Position numbers and translations under genes: made by a program. Source: Lagopus muta (Eukaryota; Chordata; Aves; Galliformes; Phasianidae). From it: a stretch of DNA of 64,000 bases. The DNA lies in the NCBI RefSeq assembly GCF_023343835.1, contig NC_064433.1, forward strand, positions 68,036,032 to 68,100,031, given 5' to 3'. Each line of letters starts with the position of its first letter. Position 1 is the stretch's first letter. Under the pieces are notes generated by a model that saw only the letters and a list, made by a program, of their open reading frames with translations, was not told the DNA's origin and searched no databases. Below are positions 49,501 to 60,750 of this stretch, piece by piece.

Positions 49501-52500
49501 CCTGGAAAAACTGTCATGCCTAATGGAGATAATATTTCAAAGTCTGAACCCCAAATTATTTTCAGTGATAGTGCTTGCATTCTCTTCAGCTCTATCTAAG
49601 GTCCCATACAAGGTTTATCCAGTTTAAGGTTTCCGATCAGATCTGGTTCAAAAGCATAATTTTTGGTTCGGTGGAAGTTTGCTGGGGCTTTTAGGATTTG
49701 ATTTCAGTCCAAATCTAAGTGAGATATTTTCAGGAATTCTTCTGAACTGGAAGTTCCCCAAACCATTCAGCTGCTCAGTGATTATTACAGCTAAAACAAG
49801 CACTGACTTCACAAAGCAGTGATAGGGACTCAAACTCCTAGTTCCAAGTAGTTCCATCTGTGATTTGCTCTGTGGGGAGGACATGATAGTCTCCAAAATT
49901 TGCCAGAAACTAAGGAATTGTCTTAGATCCAGTGAAACTAAACAAGACTTGAGAGGTTTCTAACACATAATGTTTATTGCAGTGGATAGTTGATATTGGA
50001 AAAAAAAAAAAAAGTCTGATCGATGGCATTCCCCATCCCTCCAGTGAGAAACTCTTTCCTAGTCCACATGCTTAAGCTTCCTTTGAATCTGAAATTGGTT
50101 ATGTAGGAGGGATGGTGGACTCAGCCTTGTCCGAGCACAGCCCTCAGACTGGGGAAGTACTCCTGGCTCACACACAAGAAGAATCAGTATTATGTAGTCC
50201 CAGTTATCAAAAGCTGTATTCAAATATAGCCCTGCAAATACAAGGTACTTCAGTTTCCCCTTTTGGACTTCAAAACTTCTTACTGACCAAAAGTGTCATT
50301 ACTCTACAGGAGCATCAGGCAGAAGGCTTGCAGAAGTCTCTAACTCTCAGCCAAGAATAAGGAACACTAGCCCACACTCCTCCAAGTTTAGAAGGAATAA
50401 AAAATGTTAATTCTTGCCTCTTGTTGAGAAGAACGTCAGCTGAACTGCCAACTGAGATGGTAGTTATTTAATAGATTTCCTGTAGTTTCCCAAATCTATG
50501 ATTCAAAATTTATTCCCTGACTCATATGTGACTCACACAAAAATCCCAGACCTAATTCATTCTCTCTGGTAGAGTCTATTGCAATTCATGTCTGTCAAAG
50601 AAGGCAAGTGCGCCACTAGCCAATGGGGATCCCAGGACCATTAGGGCAGAGGCCTCACTTGCCAGGAGTTGCCCCACAGCACCTGAAGGACTGAACAGAA
50701 CAAACTCTGAGAGCAGTCAGATCCCACAAAGAATCCAGATTTTAAGGCACTAATATGGTGATGAAGCAGATCTAAAGTCAAGCTAGAAGTTCTGTCCTTA
50801 TGTCAGAGCTAAAATCACATCCAATGATCTTGACACAGGTCCACGCAAACAAAGCTGGTTCCAGATCAAGGCAGCCCATGCATTAACGCCCAGAGCGAGC
50901 AGAACCCCAGTATGACTGTGGCCTACCACTGCTGCAACACAGCTCAGAGAAGGAATAAAGGCACAGAGCTGAGCTTAGATAGAGCTTCTGGTCCCAGGAG
51001 CATGGGTGGAGGCCACTGGTGAAGATGGTCAGGGCTACTAAGGCCTGGCACTGCACTCAGCGCCCTGACAGTGCTCAAACGACGGTCATGTCAAGCAGAT
51101 TATAATTATTAGTTTTTATTGAAGAGTATAAGAAAAATCTGCTAGGAAAAATAGTGCCCCACAGAGATTTCCCTTGTCTCTTAACATTTTAGAGCACTTT
51201 TTCTACATCTATTTTGTAACTCTTGCAACAGAAATTGTATCATGTTATAAGCACCCAAATATCCAGCTATTTACAAATGCTGACATTACACTACAGCCTT
51301 CTTTTTCAATTGATCTAAAATTAGCCAATAAAGCTTATCACCTACTGCTTTCTTCCCATCTTCTATACAGAATTTGATGTCAAACTCTGAGCCATTGCAC
51401 TCTGAATGCAGAGGTCTTACTGAGGTATGCTAAAGGAGAGACTGTATTTCAGGATAGCTGTTGCCAATTGCATAGTGCTCTGGTATCACATTCTCTCTGT
51501 GGGAATGACTTGGTTTCTCAGGAATACTTGTAGCCACTGTTCCACTGGATTTGAACTTCTGCAAGATATAGAAAGTGGGGAAACCATCCCAAACATGCTA
51601 ATTCCTATGAACAATCAATTATTTGCTCCTTGCTTGTTTATACTGGCATTTGGAGTCAATTGCACAATGAAGCTACGTAGACAAAATGTCAGTAGCAATC
51701 CATGCTAAGCCTGAATCCATGCTTTTGGGTTACTACAAACCCACTGCACTGCCATTTTCCAATCTGTTGTTGGAATGCGTTGCCCTTCTGGTTTTGTATC
51801 CAAAGAACTACTGCTGGGATGCCTGCTCCACTATGATCACAGCATCTTTCCATACAAGTAGTTGTGAAAATATTTTATAGTTTGAATCCTTGACAAAGCG
51901 TACAGTAGTTTTTCTCAGGACAGTTTAGCCACTGACTTTTAATAAACAATCATCCTCTGAGGTGATCTGCATCTCTGTATCGATATGTAGTCCACAATCT
52001 TTAGCATTTTTGTCTAATTGAAAATGAAGTTTGAAGCCCTGATAAGTTAACACACACACAAAAAAAAATAAAAAAATCAGAAGAACTTTTTCATCTTCAT
52101 TTGCTAAATCACACACTGACCACTGAAATAACATTCTTTTCCTACCCTTTTTATGCAAATGGCATCTAATATTATGTGAAACACACAAATAAACCTCCTC
52201 TAGTAGGATTAAAGTCCCATAGAACTGCACATCTGGTCTTCAAAGACTTAAGAGGAGAATTTCCCTCCTTACTGTTCTGTGCGCCAGCACTAAATTCATT
52301 CTTCTTAAAACAATTCCTACTGCTTTGGGTATGGTTTCAGACCAGCAGCTTAGGCTGATCCTGTCCTATTTGTAAAGATATCTAATTTTGTTCAAAGATA
52401 CTAGCATGTGCCTAGGGTATTATCTAGGTAGAGTGAACAGGCCAGGAGGAACTCCAGGCCAAAGCCTTCTCTAGTGGTATCTCAAATGTACCTGCTTATT

Positions 52501-54162
52501 CTGAAAATCAAAGGCCATCACATTGAAATGACACAAATCTTGTCTGCAATATTGGCATTTTTGTCATCGTCTGGGCCAATTTCTATTGCCAATCTTTGCT
52601 TAATATTCAGCCTGAAAAATCAGGTTAAATTGTTACAGGGTCTGGGGAATCACCTCTGTTCATGGTGACTCAGAGGAAGCCTTTTAAAATGTTCAAGGTA
52701 GTATATACACAGGAAACTAATCCTCCATCATTATTTTTCTATCGAGAGTTATTGTTGATGCACAAGAAAATTAAAGGTTCAGTTATGTTATTCTGGCATG
52801 TTTTTCCATGTCATTTGTGGCTTCTTCTTTCTCTGCTTGATGGCAAAAACAGATGAGGTGGGTGTTTGAGGTGCTGGCTCTCCCCCTCATGGCCGGGAGC
52901 TGACTTGGAACACCACGATCTCAGTCTTTGCTGAATCAAAGAGAAAATCATGATGCTTATCCAACAGGTCTTTTGGGGCCATATCAAACTCTGTATTATA
53001 TCAAAGCAAATCTAACAGAAACCTTGAAATTCACCCCTTTAGTGTTCCTCCTGCATTCATTCACTCCTGTGGTTTTACATGTTTACAGTTTAAGTGCATC
53101 ACTTTTCTTTCCCTTTTTATTGTTCATGACATTTTAGTCATATTATCAAACATAAAAATTAACTCCTGCTTCAGACCTACTTGAATCTTAACGTATCAGA
53201 TCCTCCTGCAAACTTTATTTAAAAGCTGTTTTCAACCAAAGATTCCTTCGAGCACTTACCATATCATACTGCATTTATTATTGCAGAACTGTTAGTTCAC
53301 GCTGGCAAATTACTTGCTCCACACTACCAGATCTTCAGTGAATTTGGCACAGGCTGGATTTCTAAGGTACCACCTGTCAACTAACAGTCACTATTAGTCA
53401 CCAAAATTGCATAAGCAAACATTTGCTTGAAGTCTGCTCAGCCCGGCTGGCCTAATGATTGTCAAATTTGAAGCTACATCTATTGTGGTCAGGAACAACC
53501 AAATTCCCATTCTTGCCGCTCAGCTACACACTGGGGAGTTCCATCTTTCCCCTCGTTCCTGGCTAGCTTTGTAATAATCTTTCCTTTTTTCCCCCTTTGC
53601 ATTTATTTAAACTATTTATTTGTATTACTGTAAATTTTCATTGTTTTATAAACCAGTTGTGTTATTTTTGATAGCTTGAAAAATTAGACTGCCATCCCCT
53701 TCCTAGCATGTATGCTAGCAGAGCTATTTTCAGGGGTCATGGCAGTCAGTTCTCAGACTCCTTACCAGCATTTGTTTCCTGTCCTAGAGCACTGCTGCAA
53801 CGAGGGAAAGCTTTACGGTTAAACTCTGTTGCCTTTCTGCAGGCCTCTAACTTCTGCTTTGCTTTGGTCTGAAGAAACATAAATAAATTCATGTGCTCAT
53901 AAATTATCTACCACAGAAGTGTTCGGTGATACCTCTGCATTTCTACAAGCCTCCCTTGTCCTCTGCAAATGACTCGAGGACTGATTTCTCCTTCTTCCTC
54001 ACACTCCACTATTCTCTGACCCCCCCACAGTCCTTAAATCCAAAGTGCAGAACTTCCTCCAGGATCGGGATATTGCCATTTTGTTCTGATGGGTGAGTTG
54101 TGTAATGCCATTCTAATTGTGTTACATCTTCTCTGTTCCTTATCTAGCTGTCTCCTACCAGG
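46501..54162. other. Intergenic, no gene seen
   Basis: This is AT-rich, unique-looking sequence. The longest frames (130 codons at 47574-47966 minus; 124 codons at 49225-49599 plus) have no recognisable domain and no flanking exon signals. A moderately GC-rich patch at 50590-51090 may be a decayed interspersed repeat of unknown type. Confidence 0.5.
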
Positions 54163-54202
54163 GAGATCATTCCAAGATCATTTCACGGAGATCATTTCAA
54201 GG
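54163..54202 (+). repeat. Imperfect triplicated motif
   Basis: The motif AGATCATTYCA occurs three times in about 40 bases (GAGATCATTCCA, AGATCATTTCACG, GAGATCATTTCAAG), suggesting small local duplications. Confidence 0.75.
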
Positions 54203-54429
54203 AGAAGCTAATTATTTCTTTTATGCTTAAACTGAAGGTGCAACAGAAGAAGAAACACTTGATGCCTTTCAGCAGGCTGCAACAGAGTGGCTACTTATAT
54301 GTTGGCCATATCATCTTGCTGAAGGTCAAACAGTGCGGTCACTGTAGTGTTAGGAAAGGAAAGGAAGACTGTTTCCTCACGTTTTTCTCTAAATGTTAGA
54401 TGCGCGCTTCTCTTACCTCTGAATTTCCT

Positions 54430-54710
54430 TGTCATGATGGGTTTATTTGACTGCATTGTGTGCTTCTGTGATTTAATTGTTATGTTATTAGGGTGAGTAA
54501 AATAAAGCTGCAGCTTTTCTTTTGCTGTATTAGTGCAGTTTAATTACATTTGGGAAAGGCGAAAAGGAGAGTGGGAGCTTGCCAACATTAATGCTGTCTG
54601 TCATTCACAGCCCATTGATGACAAGGAGTTGAAAGCTTGGCAGTTACTCTGGTAATCAGCAACCTGGCTGATGACGAATGGAAAAGATTATGTGAAATTT
54701 CCTGAAAGAG
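54430..54710. promoter_or_regulatory. Candidate conserved non-coding element
   Basis: This repeat-free block contains TGATTTAATTG, GTTTAATTACATTTGG, CAACATTAATGC, CAGCCCATTGATGACAAGG (SOX-like CATTGATG) and CTGATGACG. The mix of homeodomain and SOX-type cores without simple repeats is typical of developmental enhancers. There is no coding potential. Conservation was not tested. Confidence 0.3.
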
Positions 54711-57700
54711 GGAAAAAAAAAGAGTTCTCTAAAGAAATAAAAATACAAAACAAGAACAAAGGGCAAAAAACCCAAACCCCATATTCTAAATCCTACAGTA
54801 AATTCCTTTTATAATGCTTACATGAAAGACACTACATGAAACAGCTACAATTAATGAAAAATTCCACTACTAAACAGTTTTTAATGTCTATAAAAGGGAT
54901 CTGTGTTCCTAAATTAGAAGCACAAATACGTCCACTTGATTTTTGTTAAAAGCAATTTGGAAATGGACGTTTCCCCCTGAGCTGAAGGATACGTATCACT
55001 GATAAAAAACAGCAATGAAACACCTTTCCTCACTGGAGATGGCATCTCAGTTACATTTGTTGATTTATAGCGTGGAAAGCAAACTAATCTTTAACGCTGT
55101 TCCAAACATATAACTCCTGATCTTTCAGAATATAAATGCTTTTTGTTATCCTTTTTTATTCACTCCACTTAATTTTTTCTTTTTAATATTGGAGAATGCA
55201 GAGATTTCATCTTACTATTAATAATATTAGCAATCATTACTGTTCAAGCTTTAGAATTATTTCCAGTTCTCCAGCTTCCAACACAGTAGTAAACTCCAAG
55301 ACAGTCTACAGTAAAATGCAACTAGGAACTACACTGGTGTTTAAGAAAAAAGGAGTACTTCTACGGTACTTATGTAGTTTTGCTGTGACCCATATTGTGG
55401 ATGACTTGTGACATTTCTCACTTGTCTTAATTAAAATTAAAAGCAGAATATTATTCTGAAGCCTTTTTTTTTTTTTTTTTTGGATATACCTACTCACTTC
55501 ACACTTCTCGTAATCGTGTTTCAGGATTCTGGACTTAAGTCTTCTGTTTTGCTTGTGATGGGGAAATTAAAAGGTCCTGTGCTATCCACACTGTTATTAG
55601 ACTACAGTTTTAAGAATAAGAGAAGCCTGTAGAATTGGTCAATGTGCAATTGTTTGCTTGGTATGCAAGCAGTTGTGAGCCTTTTCTCTCTCCTATTTTG
55701 TCAAACAAACTCAGGCAAGAAAAAAAAAGTCTTTTAATCATGATGTCAGGCAACTCAGGCAATTTAAAGTTTACCAGCAGTAAGTCTGACTCTGCAGGAC
55801 TGTGAACAGGGAATATCTCTTTCACACTGTCAAACAGATACACCACTACGCGTGGCTTCAGGCTTTTTTCCCCAGGCAGAGTACCGTAGTTCCATATTTT
55901 ATGAGGAGTAGGAGGGAATACCTCAACAAAATTGAAAGATTACTGAGGTTTACTGGAAAATTACATATCAATGAAAATGATTTGACTGATATATTTTGTA
56001 TTTAGAACTAGCTACATATTTATTAGATTAAAAATGTAATGCATATTAAAGACCTTCCTCCACTCTAAAAAATGACAATGGAATATTATTGTCATACATC
56101 AGACCCAGTTTTAAATTTCTGTGGAGAAGATGTAAAATTTAGGGGAAGAAAAACCATAACATGCTTTTTGTGTTAGCAATGAAGTTCTGCTGCTCAAGTA
56201 ACAGGTTTCTCCATTGCCTGAGAATGACAAGGTAAGGCTACTTTATGGACAAGGCCTCCTACATATGCTACATATCCCTGTGGTAATCAGGTACAACTTG
56301 ATGTTCTTCCTTATTTGCTGGGGTTTTGCAGTCATAGTGCAAAGCAGCAGACTGCATTTACACTGACTCACATGCTATGTATTCAAGAGTCCTGGCTAGG
56401 AGCACAGTGAATGTGTAGATCAGCTGTACTTGCCAAATGCAGTAAATCATATATTTCAGGAAAGCATCACAGGAGCCCAGCACAGACAAGCCTAGGAAGC
56501 ACTGACATAGCAGATATGTGCAAGCTAGCTTTGCAGTGCATGTGCAGGAAGTCTGATATGTCAGACAAACACACAGGATGAGTACTGGATAACACCAGGA
56601 AGAACTGACGATGTCAGAGCTAGAGGCTGTCACTCAGCACTGGTCTGCTGCTCCTCTTCCGAGGTGACACTGTACTGACAGGAGTCTGTGTGAACCCTTA
56701 TCTGGAAAAATCAAACTACTTGAGAATCAAAAAATCTTAAAGTAGTTCAGATTCATTTACCCACTGAAAAATGGTTCAAGTACAGATTTAAATTAAACTA
56801 AACATAAATGATGGTCAACCATCAAAAAGGCAAATGAAATACAAAAATTCAGCAGAAATAAAGGGATGCACTTTCATACAGAATTATCTTTACTATCGAT
56901 GTATACCTTCCTCCTGCATTCTCCCAAACTTCACTTGCCCAGTGATCTTTCACTTTAGATAACGGGATCACATCCTCCACTATTATTTGAAATTCATTTT
57001 TGTCAGTTGCTAAGTAAGTAAGGGTTCACATATAGCACTTTGTCATTATAATAAGAATCTGAAAATAAGATACATGAGTTCTTTCACCTTAACGTAATGA
57101 TCTCTTTGTACAACCAATGGCAAATGTTTAGAGGTTCTTTGCATCATTATCTCATTAATTTGATCAAAATCCCATTATAAGCATTGTCCTAGTATTATTC
57201 CAGCACACTTCCATCCAAAATTCATTTGCTGTATTACCTCTATCTGTTCAAATTATATTTGATATTGCAAGTAACTTAGATCTTACACTTGCTGCCATGT
57301 ACTGACATGAGTTAAGACAGCTAATCAAAAAGATGTTTGCTGCTGAAGTTTTGAAGGTGATGCCACTGAATTGGCTGAAGTCACTGGATAAGCAGATGGA
57401 GAAGGATGTAACTGATGCAGGAAAGCAATTTTTGAAAGCTGCAGTTTATTCCGCAGGCGGGCTGAATATCTTTGTTTCAATCCATTCAGGGCGTTCTGTT
57501 AAGAACTATTTAACTCAAAGCTGAAAAATCAACGCAAGAGTAGAAAAAGTAAGATTGCCTATTTTTTTTCTGTCAATCTGCAACGATCCCAAATATGAGA
57601 GGATAAGATCTGCTTTCACTAGGACTGTGAAGGTGATGGCTACCAGACATTTCCCATTGAATTCCCATTCATTTGTCATTATTTCAGCTGTTTCAAGAAC

Positions 57701-58256
57701 TATTTTAAAACGCAAACATGCTTTTGAGATGCATCAAGCACACTTAAGGTAGTCTTAATTAATGGACAATTTGAAACTATGCCACATCAATTTTATCTGA
57801 GTGTCAGTTTTCAGGCAAGCAGAACTTGACAGAAATAATAAATAAGCAACTAAAATAGTAAAGTATCATTCACTATTTTGTAACAATAGAGGCTGAGAAA
57901 TTAATATTCTGAATAAAAGGTTTAAAAGCTAAAATGGAATAATACAATGTGTATGAATACAACGCAGTCTCTTAGCTGAAGAAGAATCAAAATAGCCAGA
58001 CTTGTTATTAACAATCAGCTGCAAATTTATGTATATGTGTTCACCAAAAAAAGGAAGATCAGTTACTCTTAGGCAACTAAGATTTTTAAAAGCAAAATAT
58101 TTTAATTAGTAATGCCATTTTTTTCACTTGTTCTTTTAAATAATAATTAAAATGAAGGTTTTACTTCAAGCCATCTCTACCGTATCTGGAACATTTCATC
58201 AACAATGTCAATATTAAAGACAAAAATAAAAAAGAGCATTACTTAGCAAGCACATT
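54711..58256. other. Intergenic, no gene seen
   Basis: This is AT-rich sequence with an 18-base T run at 55464-55481. All frames are below 92 codons. No exon, RNA gene or retroelement was recognised. Confidence 0.55.
55464..55481 (+). repeat. T18 homopolymer
   Basis: Eighteen consecutive T residues in AT-rich DNA; no associated element was recognised. Confidence 0.95.
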
Positions 58257-58309
<53 letters not shown>

Positions 58310-58312
58310 TTC
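58257..58312 (+). repeat. TC dinucleotide microsatellite with TTTC tail
   Basis: About 17-19 TC units are followed by TTTC units. This is a pure pyrimidine tract of about 55 bases, probably length-polymorphic. Confidence 0.95.
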
Positions 58313-58319
58313 TGAAGAA

Positions 58320-58575
58320 ATTTATTACTCGTATTTCTCATGGGGATCTTACCCAGCCTCTAGATTTCCAAAAATGGGTGCCTATAATTACTTTTCTAAG
58401 CTTGTATTCATGCATCTGAATAAGTGCATTTATTGTGAATACGTTCTGCAGCTTCTAATAGGCCCTAACCATTAGGCTGATCAAAAAATTTTCAAGCACA
58501 TTTATATTGTTGTGAAAACGCTGACATGCGAAAATGTAAAATTTCAAGATAAATATGTTTTGCCACTAACAGAAA
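58320..58575. promoter_or_regulatory. Candidate conserved non-coding element near the right-hand island
   Basis: This repeat-free block contains CCTATAATTAC, TATTCATGCATCTGAATAAG (octamer/POU-like half sites around ATGCAT), CCATTAGGCTGATC and TTTATATTGTTGTG. It lies about 0.7-0.9 kb from the CpG island at 59.2 kb. There is no coding potential. Conservation was not tested. Confidence 0.25.
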
Positions 58576-59189
58576 TAGTGAGGGAGGGTTCTCAGGTCCA
58601 TTTTTTTGCTTTCTGATACAGCCTGGCCTCCTCTCCACCCACAGATAATGGCTCAGTGGGTAGCGGAGGTACTCGCCCCCTGTGAGAGCCTTGTGCTCCA
58701 GTTTGGCCTCTGCTTTGGAAATAGTTTCACTATTGAGCTGGTCTTTTTTTCTTCTTCTTCTTCTTTCAGAAAAAAACCCTCAAACGCTGTCTGTTTCATT
58801 CTTACACAAAACAACTGCCCAAATCCCAGTTCTCTTTTAAGGAATGGATGTTTTCCAGCACACCATTTTTTCAGGGACTGTTCTATTAGTGATAAAGTCA
58901 CCGTGTGTGCTAAAAGCAGACATAGCTCACTAATTGTTGCTGGCCATCCAGCACGCTTCCTCCCCTGCTAGGTGAGACAGGAGCAGGCGTGCAGGAATTA
59001 AATTTATTCTTGGAGGGATTTTAAAATATTTCATTTCAGAATCACTTGACGACTGTGCAGCAAAGCCCTTTACATGTAATTTGCCTCTCCTCGATGTATG
59101 CGTTTAACTCTCCTACTCTCTACTCATAATATCATAGGAGTGCAATATTATATATTTATGATTTGATGATCATGGCCTGATTTTAAAGC
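58576..59189. other. Intergenic, AT-rich flank of the right-hand CpG island
   Basis: Contains a chance 121-codon frame (58606-58971 plus) and an AT-rich stretch around 59140-59175 (ATATTATATATTTATG). No gene was recognised. GC content rises abruptly at about 59200. Confidence 0.5.
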
Positions 59190-59816
59190 TCACACAAGCC
59201 GTGCATGCTCGGTGCCTCCGGGAGCCGCACCGGGCGCAGGCAGGAAGAGGGCCTTCCCCTCACACCCCCAAGTTCCCGCTGCCCCACCAACACCTCCCAA
59301 CCCCCCGCCCTCGGCCGCGGCGGGGAGCGGCTCCCCCGACCCCGAGGCGGGGGGCGGTAGGGAAACCCCGGCCGCCGTGAGGAGGAGGGCAGCGGGCCAG
59401 GGCCGGCAGCCGCGGACCCCCGCTACCGCCCGCTCTCCGCCTCACGGCCGGCGCGGCGCGGCCTGGCTGCAGGCGGACCCCCCGATCAACTTCCCCCCGC
59501 GCAACGAAGGGACGCGGGGGCAGCCGGCACGGAGCTCCCGCCTAACCCCCCCGCTCTCCAGGGGCTGCAACAGCTCTGCCTCGGGGCGGGCGGGCTCCGG
59601 CGTGCCCCTCGGGCGGAGGGCGTAGAGGCGCGGGGGCGGGCCGGCAGCTCGTCCCGGCCCCGGCCGGGGGCCATGGAGTACCGCGGGCCCCGTGCCCAGC
59701 CGGGCAGCTCCGACCACGGACCGGGCCGCGGCCGCTCGGCGCTCCGGCGGCGCGGGGCTCCCCGGGCGGGTGGGGAGGAGGGGAGGGCCGGCGGTGGGGG
59801 ATTCCTGGCCCCCCAA

Positions 59817-59866
59817 AGGAGGTGGGGGAGGCGGGGGAGGGGAGGCGAGGGGGAGGGGAGGCTGGG
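59817..59866 (+). repeat. G-rich tract with G-quadruplex pattern
   Basis: At least six G runs of three or more, including GGGGG, GGGGG, GGGG, GGGGG and GGGG, are separated by 1-6 bases with almost no pyrimidines. It lies in the putative exon 1/promoter region, on the coding strand. Confidence 0.8.
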
Positions 59867-59932
59867 CTCCCGGAGAACGAGACGGGCACTCGCGCAAAAT
59901 CCTGCGGCTTCAGAGCAGCCCTGGCGGGCAGG

Positions 59933-59938
59933 GTAAGT
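59933..59938 (+). other. Candidate splice donor of a non-coding first exon
   Basis: GTAAGT follows GGCAGG inside the right-hand CpG island and matches the vertebrate donor consensus well. It could end exon 1 of the putative MPPED1 transcript. The competing site at 60432 (AAG|GTAAAT) is weaker. There is no transcript evidence. Confidence 0.4.
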
Positions 59939-60750
59939 GCTCTGGGGAGCGCCCCTGCCCCGAGGGGTGGGAGCGGGGAGGGATCCCGGCGGCCGCCCCG
60001 GGCGGGGTCTGCCCGCGGCTGGGGCGGGGGCACCGCGAAGGGCCCCACTCCCCGCTGCGGGGTCGGTTGGAGGCGGCGGGGTTCGAGCCTCGGCGCTGCC
60101 TTCCCCGGCTGGGGACCGCGGAGAAGGGGGGATGGGTGTGCGTGCGCGGCCGTGCCAGGATCTGGATCCCCCCGCCTGCCCACCCCCAAGCGCGTCAGGG
60201 CTTCGCCTCTCCCAGCCGAGCCTCCCCGCGGCTTCTCCGCGCTCCTTAAAAAATAGATACGTATGCCCCGAAGCCGGAGAGAGTGAGGCGGTCCGGCAGG
60301 GGGAAGGGCTTTCCGAGGAGCAGGGGCTGCCGAGAGGCGGAGGGAAGCGCCCGGCGGCTCCCCGCGCCCTGCCTCCATGCCGCTCTGCCGCCGCTCGCCT
60401 TCCGCCGGGCCGGAGGAAGGGCTGCGCGAAGGTAAATCCGGGCTGTCAGCCGCCGAGCGGAGCGCTGCCCGCCCGGCCTCCGCCTCTCTCCGGCCGCGGG
60501 GCTGAGGGGGGAAGCGGCCGCGCTCCCGCCGGGAAGTTACTTTGTTAGCGAGTTCCCGCGGAGGCTGCGAGCCGCGGGTCGGAGGGAGGGCGGCTCCGTC
60601 GGCCACGGGCAGGTGCGAGGGCACGGACCGCCCAGAGGGAGCCCTGGAGCAGCGGGTGCGGCAGCTCGGCCCGGGGAAGGGGCGGTGGTAGCGGGAGAAC
60701 TTTGCGGGGTGGTAGGAAAGGATCTGGTGACCTCCAAAGTTTTGTTCCGG

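Larger units (their letters stand above)
59190..60750 (+). promoter_or_regulatory. CpG island, probable MPPED1 promoter and first exon
   Basis: This roughly 1.5-kb block is extremely rich in GC and CpG, with an abrupt left edge. It lies about 52 kb from SCUBE1 on the opposite flank of the desert. In mammals the gene divergently adjacent to SCUBE1 is MPPED1 (metallophosphoesterase domain containing 1), transcribed away from it, which matches this position. Plus-strand donor-like sites occur at 59932/59933 (AGG|GTAAGTG) and 60431/60432 (AAG|GTAAAT), fitting a non-coding first exon. No MPPED1 protein sequence is visible here. Very long open frames (up to 360 codons, minus strand 59542-60624) are proline/arginine/glycine-rich products of low stop density and carry no domain. 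Confidence 0.75.

Noticed and set aside
49225..49599. 124-codon plus frame with several cysteines as a small secreted protein
   Set aside because: No regular cysteine spacing, no signal peptide logic and no flanking splice signals; consistent with chance.
59542..60624. 360-codon minus-strand open frame in the right-hand CpG island
   Set aside because: Composition is Pro/Arg/Gly/Ala-rich without any domain, and equally long frames occur on the opposite strand; it reflects stop-codon scarcity in GC-rich DNA.
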